Below, one piece after another: positions 16,065 to 23,909 of a stretch of 57,645 bases of DNA (position 1 is the first letter of the stretch; every line of letters begins with the position of its first letter). The notes beneath the pieces were generated by a model. It was given only the letters and a program-made list of their open reading frames with translations, was not told the DNA's origin and made no database searches. Source of the stretch: Gorillibacterium massiliense (lineage in GTDB: Bacteria > Bacillota > Bacilli > Paenibacillales > NBRC-103111); the NCBI RefSeq assembly GCF_000455485.1, contig NZ_CBQR020000049.1, positions 1 through 57,645 on the forward strand, read 5' to 3'. A program made the position numbers and the translations under genes.

Positions 16065-18333
16065 AACTCATCACCACCGTCTTGGCAATGGTGTACCGGC
16101 TTGTCTTTAGCTTGGCGGGCATGAGGCTCTCGCCTAGAGACGCTGCGATCTGCGGCAGAAACCACAGCTTGACGGATGTTTCCGCCCGGGTTTGCACGTA
16201 CACCGTTTCCTTGGTTAAATCTAGTTCACTGTTCAGTTCAATCAGCGCCTGCATACGGGACAACATGCGCTTGTCATTGCTGTGCAGTAAATAGAAAAGC
16301 CGCAAGCAATCCTTGTAGTTGATTTTTATCGCCTGGACTTTCCGCAGAATGGGAACCTCTTTTCCCTCCATGATTCGAGTTGTGTCCAAGAACGCCTCAC
16401 CAGCAGCTTCTGCAGCAGCAACGAGAATGACCAGCAGCGGCGAACCGACGTTCAGTACTTCGTTTTTCGGATCTGCCAGCTCTTCCGCAATTCGTACAGC
16501 GAAAAACAAGAGAAAGGTTTCGCTATAAGCCGCAGTGCGGTTGGCGGCACAAGAGCCGAAGCCGTACAAAATATATTCCGCTTCTTGACCGGAAAGGGCA
16601 TGGCCAGGAAAAGATGACTCAGTCGAAAGCCGGTTCGTAAAGCGAGCCAAAGCGTACTCGTTAGTGTACATCTCATTGCGCAAGTCTTCGGCCAGTTTGC
16701 CTATGCGGCTTCCAAAAGACATCGCCTGCTTTGCGGTTTCCATTGGGCTTCCGGATACTGCTGCCCCTTCTGTGCCAATGACGGCATTATCCCCCGAATT
16801 CAACCGGAAGTATTTTTGATATAATCCCGTCTTGCCACTCAAAGGATCGCCATTCAATTGTTTGTAACTGGCGGAATACGCGTCCCCCGATCCAGAAAAC
16901 CTGCATTGATCACCAGATGCCTGATTTACCTTGTCCAAAACTCCGCTGATTTCTTTTTTCTTGCTGTCCTCTTTATTTTCCAAATCTTTCAGCTTCGCCT
17001 TCCGTTTATTTTCCACATCTTGCCTTTGAGTTTTATAGGACTCAATTTTGGCAGCGTATTCGTTTAACCGGTTTGCAGCTGCTGTATAAGCCTCACCCGC
17101 GAGCAAGCCTAACCCGTTCCAATAGGAGGCAATGCCACTTGCCATCGATGCGATTTCACCCGTTGCGGTTTTATATTCGGAAAAAAAGGTATCATCCCAT
17201 GGTACGACAGCATTGTAAATCGCCTTGTCACCGGCAGCAGTTCCATCCGTCGTCTGGGAGAGGAGTTTATCTCTTTCTTCTATTAACTCTTGATTCGCAG
17301 CCTTTGCCTGATCGAGCTTACCGGAAAAGCTTGTGTAGCGATCGTACACTTTTTTCGCATCTGGACCGATCTGCTCTTTCGTTTCCGCAAGAAGGGCGGC
17401 ATATTCAATGATTGCCTCCAACATTTTTGCAACATTGACTTTCTGATCTTGCAGCTTGGTCTTCTCAGCATTTGCCTGGTTTAGAGAGCTTTCCAGTGAA
17501 TTTATCCGGGTTTCCAGTTCCTTCACGGCATCGGTCGTATCGTTTGCCGATGAGCGGAGCTGAGATAAAGAAGTTTCAGCGGATTGAATGGAACGATGCA
17601 GGTCGTCGGTGGTTTTAACCAGAGAAACCAAACTGTCTTCGATGGATTTTAACGAGGCTTGCAACTGCTCCAGAGTATTCAAGCCAAAAACATCGGCGAG
17701 AGCATGTAATTGCTCCAACTTGGAGCTGTAATTGCTTTTAAATGAGGAGGCTTCCTGACAAAGTTGGAGCGCCTCATCCCAAGCATCATCCAGTTTTTCA
17801 TTGACCTCCAGCCATTTCTTCTGCAGCGACTCCGCGTGGTCGATCACTTGCGAGGCGCTGTCCACTTGATCGGCCGCCTTATTTTTCTTGACTTTGGCAA
17901 AAATTTCAGTGACGAATTCCACCGGCGCCCGGTATTTCATATCCTCTAAAATTTGACTTTCGAAAATTTTATGATTAGCCAAGCTGTATATGGCCTGTAC
18001 CTTCGTTTCTTCCGGTATAAGCTTCGTATCGATATAGCGAAAGGATTCTAAGCCGTTATCGCCGGACAAATTACCCGAAACAACAGAAGAAAAGGAGTTT
18101 GACATTGCCATTTCGTCGTCTTTTCGCCCGAAAAGCCCATATTCCCGAAGACCCTTATCATATTCGGCGAGGATGGAGCGAGCACCGGCTTTGACGGCAT
18201 TTTCCGTTTCCCGCTCTGCCAGCTTAATGCGGACGAAATCAATCAAAACAGCATGAAACAGAAAAATCGGAACGATGATGAGAATGAGATAGATCGAAAC
18301 CGTGCCGTCTTTATTGAAGAAAAACCGCTTCAC
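16060..18333 (-). CDS. TadG-like protein with long coiled coil (DUF5702 type)
   Basis: This 757-residue protein begins with a TadE/G-type N-terminus (KDGTVSIYLILIIVPIFLFHAVLIDFVRI, residues 9-37) that anchors it in the membrane. A region of roughly 350 residues follows, dominated by coiled coil (about 150-470, with many Leu/Ala/Lys/Glu heptads). A C-terminal globular part (about 500-757) carries LYGFGS-like and ELNSELDLTKETVYVQTRAE segments. The layout fits DUF5702 proteins of Firmicute Tad loci, which may form the extracytoplasmic base in place of a secretin (inference). GTG start with AAGGAGGAGGAAG upstream. Confidence 0.75.
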   Translation of the reverse strand: MKRFFFNKDGTVSIYLILIIVPIFLFHAVLIDFVRIKLAERETENAVKAGARSILAEYDKGLREYGLFGRKDDEMAMSNSFSSVVSGNLSGDNGLESFRYIDTKLIPEETKVQAIYSLANHKIFESQILEDMKYRAPVEFVTEIFAKVKKNKAADQVDSASQVIDHAESLQKKWLEVNEKLDDAWDEALQLCQEASSFKSNYSSKLEQLHALADVFGLNTLEQLQASLKSIEDSLVSLVKTTDDLHRSIQSAETSLSQLRSSANDTTDAVKELETRINSLESSLNQANAEKTKLQDQKVNVAKMLEAIIEYAALLAETKEQIGPDAKKVYDRYTSFSGKLDQAKAANQELIEERDKLLSQTTDGTAAGDKAIYNAVVPWDDTFFSEYKTATGEIASMASGIASYWNGLGLLAGEAYTAAANRLNEYAAKIESYKTQRQDVENKRKAKLKDLENKEDSKKKEISGVLDKVNQASGDQCRFSGSGDAYSASYKQLNGDPLSGKTGLYQKYFRLNSGDNAVIGTEGAAVSGSPMETAKQAMSFGSRIGKLAEDLRNEMYTNEYALARFTNRLSTESSFPGHALSGQEAEYILYGFGSCAANRTAAYSETFLLFFAVRIAEELADPKNEVLNVGSPLLVILVAAAEAAGEAFLDTTRIMEGKEVPILRKVQAIKINYKDCLRLFYLLHSNDKRMLSRMQALIELNSELDLTKETVYVQTRAETSVKLWFLPQIAASLGESLMPAKLKTSRYTIAKTVVMSY

Positions 18334-18367
18334 CTTCCTCCTCCTTCCTTTTTTCTGGACTCGATTG

Positions 18368-19396
18368 CTAATGCATCACGATCACGATGCCGTTTGCTTC
18401 AAGAGCTGCTTTTAATTTGGCGGATAGCTCGTATTTGCCCGTTCCTTTAATAGGGAAGATATGCCAGACGGAGACTTTGATCGCACCTGTTCGTATCAGT
18501 TCTACATCCTTTTGAATTTCTTCCATGCTTTGAGCGTCATTACGCAGCGTATACTTCGCTTCATGGGCAATTCCATCCGCGTCTAAAGCATCCAGCTTCC
18601 GTTTCCCAAGACTCGTCTGCATATCCGTTTGCTTACCGCCTACCAGATCACGCAAATACGCAGCAGCAGATGCTTCCGAGTTAATGACAACGGGAGGCCG
18701 CTCCGCTTTCGGTTCCTTAAAAATATCGGTGGAGCCGCCACTTGAGAAGTATTCTTTCAAGCGTGCCGCATACTCCGTGACAAGATCCACATTTCGGAGA
18801 AATTCCACCGGCTCCACGATATAGGAACCGGCGCTCTCTCGATTAGCTTCATTTGGATGGATAGAAAACAGCTCAGGCGTTTGGTTATCGCGATGCAACG
18901 CGGCTACCACATAGCGCTCGGCAATTCGATTCCGGTATTCCAGCGTCCCACCCGCTTCCGCGGGAATGTCTGTTGCAGCGTGCAAGAGCTTTCGCTCTGA
19001 TAAATTTTTTGCAGAATCTTCTGTTGCCGGTAGAGTGATCTTCAATCCGGATGCACCAAACAAACCGAAAAATGATGACCATTCTGAGCCGGAAAGCCGC
19101 CAATATAAACCATCGCTTGAGGTTACGGGATACTCCCCCGTCTCAGGATCTTTACTGGAGTTGTCCCATGCAAAGGCAGCTCGCTCCGCCGCTGTCTCTG
19201 CCGAAAAGTCAAGGCTCGTTCCGTGAAATAGGAATAGGCAAAAAAACAGGACCGCGATGGTAATCAGCATAATGATCGGAAAAACCATTGCCGTTTCTAC
19301 CGTCACGCTGCCGGTTTCATCCGACAATCGGTTCGGCTTACGTCCACACTGTCTTAGTAGCTTGAATCGTACCTTCCGATTTCGCTTTTTTCTCAT
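18368..19396 (-). CDS. tadE: TadE-like pseudopilin
   Basis: This 342-residue protein has a very basic N-terminus (RKKRNRKVRFKLLRQ), then DETGSVTVETAMVFPIIMLITIAVLFFCLFLF (residues 26-57), the TadE prepilin-like signature with the conserved Glu five residues after the Gly. A ~280-residue soluble domain follows. Members are processed by the Tad prepilin peptidase and are needed for Flp pilus biogenesis. It is the first of three TadE/G-type genes in a row. GAGAG precedes the ATG. Confidence 0.8.
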   Translation of the reverse strand: MRKKRNRKVRFKLLRQCGRKPNRLSDETGSVTVETAMVFPIIMLITIAVLFFCLFLFHGTSLDFSAETAAERAAFAWDNSSKDPETGEYPVTSSDGLYWRLSGSEWSSFFGLFGASGLKITLPATEDSAKNLSERKLLHAATDIPAEAGGTLEYRNRIAERYVVAALHRDNQTPELFSIHPNEANRESAGSYIVEPVEFLRNVDLVTEYAARLKEYFSSGGSTDIFKEPKAERPPVVINSEASAAAYLRDLVGGKQTDMQTSLGKRKLDALDADGIAHEAKYTLRNDAQSMEEIQKDVELIRTGAIKVSVWHIFPIKGTGKYELSAKLKAALEANGIVIVMH

Positions 19397-19430
19397 CCTG
19401 GTTCTCTCAAGGTCAATGAGAAGCGCGTGC

Positions 19431-19646
19431 TCATGGCGTCGGAGTTGCCAAATCGCTGGAATCCATCTGATCCGTCACACCCTTGTCGGTTTTTTCAAAC
19501 AATGCATTCACCCATTTAAAGATCCATTTCCGGAATGCGATAGCGATGAGGACAAGCACCGCGAGAATGAGCAGCAGTTCCAAGGTGCCGATTCCGTCCT
19601 CATCCCGGTAAAAACGAATCCATCCATTTTTCACATTAGCAAGCAT
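19431..19646 (-). CDS. Flp1-type type IVb pilin
   Basis: This is a 71-residue prepilin. The segment DEDGIGTLELLLILAVLVLIAIAF (residues 17-40) has the glycine cleavage site and conserved Glu followed by a hydrophobic helix, matching the Flp1 family. The mature pilin is therefore only about 50 residues, with an acidic, threonine- and proline-containing tail (QMDSSDLATPTP). It should be the major subunit of the Tad pilus. The ATG at 19646 has GAGAGG upstream; the longer frame to 19802 overlaps tadC and is spurious. Confidence 0.85.
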   Translation of the reverse strand: MLANVKNGWIRFYRDEDGIGTLELLLILAVLVLIAIAFRKWIFKWVNALFEKTDKGVTDQMDSSDLATPTP

Positions 19647-19663
19647 AGATACACAACCTCTCA

Positions 19664-20425
19664 TTAAATTTGATCCATCATAAACACGGCTGGCGCCGCG
19701 ACGACAACAGTAACCACAAGGAAAATGACAATCATCGGAAAAGCCATTTTGGAGGACGCTTCTTCCCCCATCGTTTTTGCCAACGACTTTCGTTTCTGCC
19801 ATAGCTGCCGGTTCAATTCCCGCAGACTGGTTACAAAGTCGTCCCCGCCTCGGTTGTAGTTAAGCAAAATGGTATTGGTGAATAGCGATATTTCCTGAAC
19901 GCCGCATCGCCTGCTGAAGCTTTCCATCGATGCCTGAAATGATTGATTATGATCCAAATCCCGTACCACCTGATCCAGTTCGTTATAGAGAACGCTTCCG
20001 GTTTCATGACGTTCCAGGCATCTCTTCAGCGCTCTCTGCACCGTTTCACCGGCGCTGACCATCAAAGTCAGCTTGCTCAACAACTCTGGCAAATCCAGCA
20101 AGATTCGCATCCGCCTCTTCCGTATTCGGATATCGAGATTCCGATACCGGATAAAGGGGACAAAGAGCGTTAATGAACAGCCCGTCGAAAGCAGCAGCTG
20201 GTCGCCTGCCAATCCTCCCCCTGTAATGGCAAGGGCTAGCGAAAAGAGCATACCGGCAAAAGTTCGGCTGCAATACCGCCTGGCGGTTTCGGGAGTCGCC
20301 TTGGATCCATCCAAAGCGATCAGTTTGAGATGAATCAGCAAAAAAAGCTTGGAAAACCGTTTTTCAAACTGAATTAGCCTGAGTAATCCGTCGCCGATCC
20401 TATCCATTAATCGGTATAACGTCAT
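19664..20425 (-). CDS. tadC: TadC-like inner-membrane platform protein
   Basis: This 253-residue type II secretion F-domain protein has membrane segments near residues 55-95 and at the C-terminus (MAFPMIVIFLVVTVVVAAPAVFMM). The conserved T2SSF helical domain between them has LPELLSKLTLMVSAGETVQRAL. TadC pairs with TadB to form the platform driven by TadA. It starts 2 bases after tadB's stop and precedes the pilin gene by 17 bases. Confidence 0.88.
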   Translation of the reverse strand: MTLYRLMDRIGDGLLRLIQFEKRFSKLFLLIHLKLIALDGSKATPETARRYCSRTFAGMLFSLALAITGGGLAGDQLLLSTGCSLTLFVPFIRYRNLDIRIRKRRMRILLDLPELLSKLTLMVSAGETVQRALKRCLERHETGSVLYNELDQVVRDLDHNQSFQASMESFSRRCGVQEISLFTNTILLNYNRGGDDFVTSLRELNRQLWQKRKSLAKTMGEEASSKMAFPMIVIFLVVTVVVAAPAVFMMDQI

Positions 20426-20427
20426 CC

Positions 20428-21336
20428 TTATACCTCCAACTTCAAGATTCTGCCGCTAACCCAGAAGCAAAGCACCAAAACAGCCATGGATCCCGTCATC
20501 ACCGCCGCTCCCCGCATGTTTCCATAAAGCGGCTCCATATAATCCGGTGAGGAATAGCGCAGAAAAGCAAGCACCACCAAAGGAGCGACAGACATCACCC
20601 GGGATTCGAACTTCTTTTGAGCGGTGAGCACGGCAATCTCCTGCTTGACTTCAATTTTTTCCGTTAACACGCTTGCAGTCCGACGTACGGCCTCCACCAA
20701 ATTGCCTCCGGTTCGCTTGCAAGTGACAAATACATCTGTAAAGCTGCGAATGTCTTCCACATCCGCCCGTTCTGCAAAGTCGGCCAAAGCCAGTTCAATG
20801 CTTTCTCCATTTTCCAGCTTGCCGTTTATCCGCTCCAGCTCTCGAAGAATCGCCGTATCCGGGTCAGGATATAGCAGCTGCAAGTCACCGATTGCCGTGT
20901 GAAAAGCATTTTCCACCGAATGGCCGGCTGATAGTAGAGAGGACAGGGAAAAAAGCAATTGCTTGAACTGAGAGGTCAGTTCGTCCTTTCTCGCCTTGAT
21001 CTTGGTTTTGCGGCGAAACCGGGGATAAACAAAAGCAAGAGGCGTGAGGAGCAGTGCGACGACGGTATTGGAATAAAACAGCATCCCGATACAAAACAAT
21101 CCGCCCCCTGCAAGGGCAAGGGTGAATACATACTCAAGGAGATTGAACCGGTATTCGTTATAACGAACAACCTGAAGCGCTGCCTTCCCTTGAACGGGAA
21201 ATGCCGGATTTCTTCCGTCAGCGATTGAGCTTGATCCTTCAGCATCGTGTCCTGCCCGCTTGACTCTCCCTTCCAGCAGCCTGATGGCAAGCCATACCAT
21301 TAGTCCGCAGGCTAAGGCTATTGCCAGCACCATCAT
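20428..21336 (-). CDS. tadB: TadB-like inner-membrane platform protein
   Basis: This 302-residue protein has an N-terminal membrane segment, a pair of hydrophobic stretches near residues 75-105 and a C-terminal segment. The T2SSF domain between them has FKQLLFSLSSLLSAGHSVENAF and ADVEDIRSFTDVFVTCKRTGGNL. It shows the standard TadB architecture. The start codon overlaps the tadA stop (ATGA, 21333-21336), so translation is coupled. Confidence 0.88.
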   Translation of the reverse strand: MMVLAIALACGLMVWLAIRLLEGRVKRAGHDAEGSSSIADGRNPAFPVQGKAALQVVRYNEYRFNLLEYVFTLALAGGGLFCIGMLFYSNTVVALLLTPLAFVYPRFRRKTKIKARKDELTSQFKQLLFSLSSLLSAGHSVENAFHTAIGDLQLLYPDPDTAILRELERINGKLENGESIELALADFAERADVEDIRSFTDVFVTCKRTGGNLVEAVRRTASVLTEKIEVKQEIAVLTAQKKFESRVMSVAPLVVLAFLRYSSPDYMEPLYGNMRGAAVMTGSMAVLVLCFWVSGRILKLEV

Positions 21337-22565
21337 GCCATTTTCCTCCTTTGATACAGGCTAATACCGGACATTGCCAGCTTTCGCTTTTCCTGAAGCG
21401 GATTGCCAGTAAAGGTTAGCTGCGCCTGCTGATTCTCATCTTCCTTCAGTAAATAAAGAGGGTTCAGAATAATCTCCCCATCCCGCATCCCGGAAACCTC
21501 ATGAATTTCTGTCACTTTTCTCGTTTTATCTCTCATCCGCGAGAGATGGACGATAATGTCCAGGGCGGAGGAAATCTGTTTGCGGACGACGGGCAGGGGC
21601 AGCTCGGCACTGCTCAGGACCATCGTTTCCAGCCGGCTCAGCATATCCGCAGCCGAGTTCGCATGGCCCGTGGACAAGCTTCCCTCATGTCCAGTGTTCA
21701 TCGCCTGCAGCATATCCAGCGCCTCCTTCCCTCTCACTTCGCCAACGATGATCCGGTTCGGCCGCATGCGCAGGGATGCCCGTATTAAATCGCGGATGGA
21801 GATTTCACCCCTTCCTTCCGTGTTGGCATTGCGGGTTTCCATCGCCACGAGGTTGGGAATGCCGCGGATCTGCAGTTCAGCCGAATCTTCGATGGTGATG
21901 ATCCGTTCATCAACGGGGATATACTGAGCCAACGCATTCAAAAAGGTGGTTTTCCCAGAGCCGGTGCCCCCGCTTATGAAGATATTGAATTTTGCCCGTA
22001 CGAGATCGATTAGTAATTGTGCGGCATCGGAAGAAAGCGCCCCACGATTGATCAGCTCCGAAAGAGTAAACGGATTTGCCGGAAATTTGCGGATCGTCAA
22101 GGTCGGACCACCTAGAGAAATCGGCGGCAAAACAGCATGAACCCGGGAACCATCGGGCAGGCGGGCGTCGACTATAGGCGAGCTCTCGTTGATGACCCGG
22201 TTTACTTTGGCGACTATGGCTTGAATCACATCCTCCAGCTTCTGCCGACTTTCAAATCGACCTTCATAGCGGGTGACAGCCCCCTCCTGTTCGATAAAAA
22301 TCGTCTCATGACCGTTGATCATAATCTCCGTAATATCCGGGTTGTCTACCAAAGGCTGAAGGATATCCAGACCTCGAAAAGAATGAAAGATCCGCGCCGC
22401 CATACTTTTCTTCCCTTCCGCCGTCAATGATCTGCAAGCGGGGTTACGGAACATTTCTTCTTCGATCAAACCGTGAAGCTCATCGTCGGTCAGGGTCGGG
22501 GAGCGATCAAGCAACTGCATGATATGGCTCCTCAACTGGGCTACCAATGTATCCTCCTCAGCCAT
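21333..22565 (-). CDS. tadA: TadA/CpaF-type pilus assembly ATPase
   Basis: This 410-residue secretion ATPase has an N-terminal helical domain and then a RecA-like core with Walker A GGTGSGKTT (about residue 198), the Asp box IITIEDSAELQI, Walker B-region RPNRIIVGEVRG and the His box TGHEGSLSTGHAN. The CpaF subfamily powers Flp pilus assembly as a hexamer in the cytoplasm. AGGGGTTG precedes the ATG, 11 bases after the tadZ stop. Confidence 0.93.
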   Translation of the reverse strand: MAEEDTLVAQLRSHIMQLLDRSPTLTDDELHGLIEEEMFRNPACRSLTAEGKKSMAARIFHSFRGLDILQPLVDNPDITEIMINGHETIFIEQEGAVTRYEGRFESRQKLEDVIQAIVAKVNRVINESSPIVDARLPDGSRVHAVLPPISLGGPTLTIRKFPANPFTLSELINRGALSSDAAQLLIDLVRAKFNIFISGGTGSGKTTFLNALAQYIPVDERIITIEDSAELQIRGIPNLVAMETRNANTEGRGEISIRDLIRASLRMRPNRIIVGEVRGKEALDMLQAMNTGHEGSLSTGHANSAADMLSRLETMVLSSAELPLPVVRKQISSALDIIVHLSRMRDKTRKVTEIHEVSGMRDGEIILNPLYLLKEDENQQAQLTFTGNPLQEKRKLAMSGISLYQRRKMA

Positions 22566-22576
22566 TTGTTCAACCC

Positions 22577-23659
22577 CTAATCTGAAAAATATCGGCGGAT
22601 CAAAGCCGCAGCTTCCTCTTGCAACACCGGTTCAGCCAACAATTGCCCGGGATCGGTCACCGATTTCCACTCAGGCACATAAGGCAAGAACGTGGTGCAT
22701 ACGATTCCGAAGGCGGATGTGTCGTTAGCAAAAGCGCCCGTATACTTATTGGCGGCAAATACCGTTTTGTCGATTCGACCGCCGGAATCAAGCGCCAGCG
22801 TCCATTCCCGGTGCTGCCGGGATGTTTTGTGCAAAGAGTTGATATCGTCGGTGACGAGCCAGATCACCAGATCGCTGGCATCCATTGCGCCAAGAGTTCG
22901 ATCATGCAAGCCGGAATCCAGATCGACGACGATATACCCATATCCACATCCAGCTAATGCCTTAAGTAATGCCGCTGCTTCCTCTCTCTTCAATTGCTCC
23001 ATTTCCTGCTTGGACTCAACAGGCTCCAAACAATCTGCGTTTAGTCGCGGGTCGCGATGAACGAGCTGAGGAAGGCGATAAGGAATTTTTGCCGGATCGG
23101 TTTTCAAACAAAACAGCAAACGCTCATAAGATTGCCCTTCGCTGGATGCTTGAGTAAAAGGGAGGGACGGAGTCGCTTCCAGTTGCAGCAGCATTACCCG
23201 GCTGCCGTAATAGGCCAGCGCTTTAGCTAAATTGCCGGCTGCAACAGTCTTGCCGCTTCCCCCTGCTGCCGAATATACGGAAACGATCCTGCAGGCACTC
23301 GCATCATTCGCTTTTGCCGGTCGGCCGCTGGATTCCCCGTATAACCCGGCAAGCTTTTCTAGAATGCGGTCAATGGGCTGATATTTGTGAACAAAAGGGA
23401 TTCCCTCCGACAAAGTGACAGGAGAGTCTTCCCCTAATGCCACCTTTATTCCAGGGTGATTCCTGACTTTTTCCGCGTGGATTAAAGGTCCATCCGCAAG
23501 GAGGATATCCAACCGTTCCTGGTTCAGGGAATTGCCTAAAAAGTGGGAAGAAGTATAGAATTTCAAAGCGAACCGATGACTCTCCGCTCCGAAGCGGGCA
23601 TAAGCGCGAAACCGGTTCAAGTACTCCTCGTCATCCGATAAAATGCCAAGTTCGATCAT
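22577..23659 (-). CDS. tadZ: TadZ/CpaE-type localization ATPase
   Basis: This 360-residue protein has an N-terminal receiver-like domain (residues 1-105, MIELGILSDDEEY, with LADGPLI) joined to a MinD/ParA-like ATPase. The deviant Walker A is SAAGGSGKT at 130-138, and the switch region YIVVDLDSGLHDRTL is near 255. TadZ proteins place the Tad machine at a cellular site. The gene follows a 30-residue membrane peptide by 15 bases, with AAAGGGAGGAAAAC before the ATG. Confidence 0.85.
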   Translation of the reverse strand: MIELGILSDDEEYLNRFRAYARFGAESHRFALKFYTSSHFLGNSLNQERLDILLADGPLIHAEKVRNHPGIKVALGEDSPVTLSEGIPFVHKYQPIDRILEKLAGLYGESSGRPAKANDASACRIVSVYSAAGGSGKTVAAGNLAKALAYYGSRVMLLQLEATPSLPFTQASSEGQSYERLLFCLKTDPAKIPYRLPQLVHRDPRLNADCLEPVESKQEMEQLKREEAAALLKALAGCGYGYIVVDLDSGLHDRTLGAMDASDLVIWLVTDDINSLHKTSRQHREWTLALDSGGRIDKTVFAANKYTGAFANDTSAFGIVCTTFLPYVPEWKSVTDPGQLLAEPVLQEEAAALIRRYFSD

Positions 23660-23674
23660 GTTTTCCTCCCTTTC

Positions 23675-23767
23675 CTAGTCGATCATCATCGCAAGACCGG
23701 CTGCAATAAACGCGAGCGCCACTGCCAGTACAACAAGAGCCGTCCGGAATTCCGCAAGTTTGTTCAA
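23675..23767 (-). CDS. 30-residue single-span membrane peptide heading the Tad operon
   Basis: A TTG-started frame begins MNKLAEFRTALVVL and ends FIAAGLAMMID, with one hydrophobic helix of about 20 residues after a short charged N-terminus. AAAGGGGAG lies 7 bases before the TTG. It is the first gene after the promoter and leader hairpin, 15 bases before tadZ. I know of no named family. It could be a small pilus-related or regulatory membrane peptide, or a leader that couples translation to tadZ. Codons are used evenly, and no stop-free extension beyond it exists. Confidence 0.6.
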   Translation of the reverse strand: MNKLAEFRTALVVLAVALAFIAAGLAMMID

Positions 23768-23790
23768 CCCATATCTCCCCTTTATCCGAA

Positions 23791-23836
23791 AAAAATAAAA
23801 CACCGCCGACACAGGATTTCTCCTGTAACGGCGGTG
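23791..23836 (-). terminator. Strong hairpin with U-tract between kinase gene and Tad operon
   Basis: CACCGCCG and CGGCGGTG form the outer stem and ACAGGA and TCCTGT the inner stem, with a TTTC loop. On the minus strand TTTTATTTTTTT follows. It ends the kinase transcript. Because a promoter lies upstream of it, it is also in the leader of the Tad operon. Confidence 0.88.
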
Positions 23837-23865
23837 CTTCCGCTCTTATGTATGAATTTAGCACG

Positions 23866-23893
23866 AGTATAGCACACCGGACAAAAAATGCAA
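23866..23893 (-). promoter_or_regulatory. Sigma-A-type promoter of the Tad operon
   Basis: TTGCAT, 16 bases and TATACT read toward tadZ. It lies just after the kinase stop codon (23910) and before the terminator hairpin, so the transcript would begin near 23858 and carry the hairpin in its leader. Confidence 0.55.
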
Positions 23894-23909
23894 CAACCTT
23901 TTTTGCGCT

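Noticed and set aside
23631-23864. 77-residue frame over the tadZ leader
   Set aside because: It crosses the terminator hairpin, has no ribosome site and a Cys-rich random composition; the 30-residue frame in the same place is better supported.
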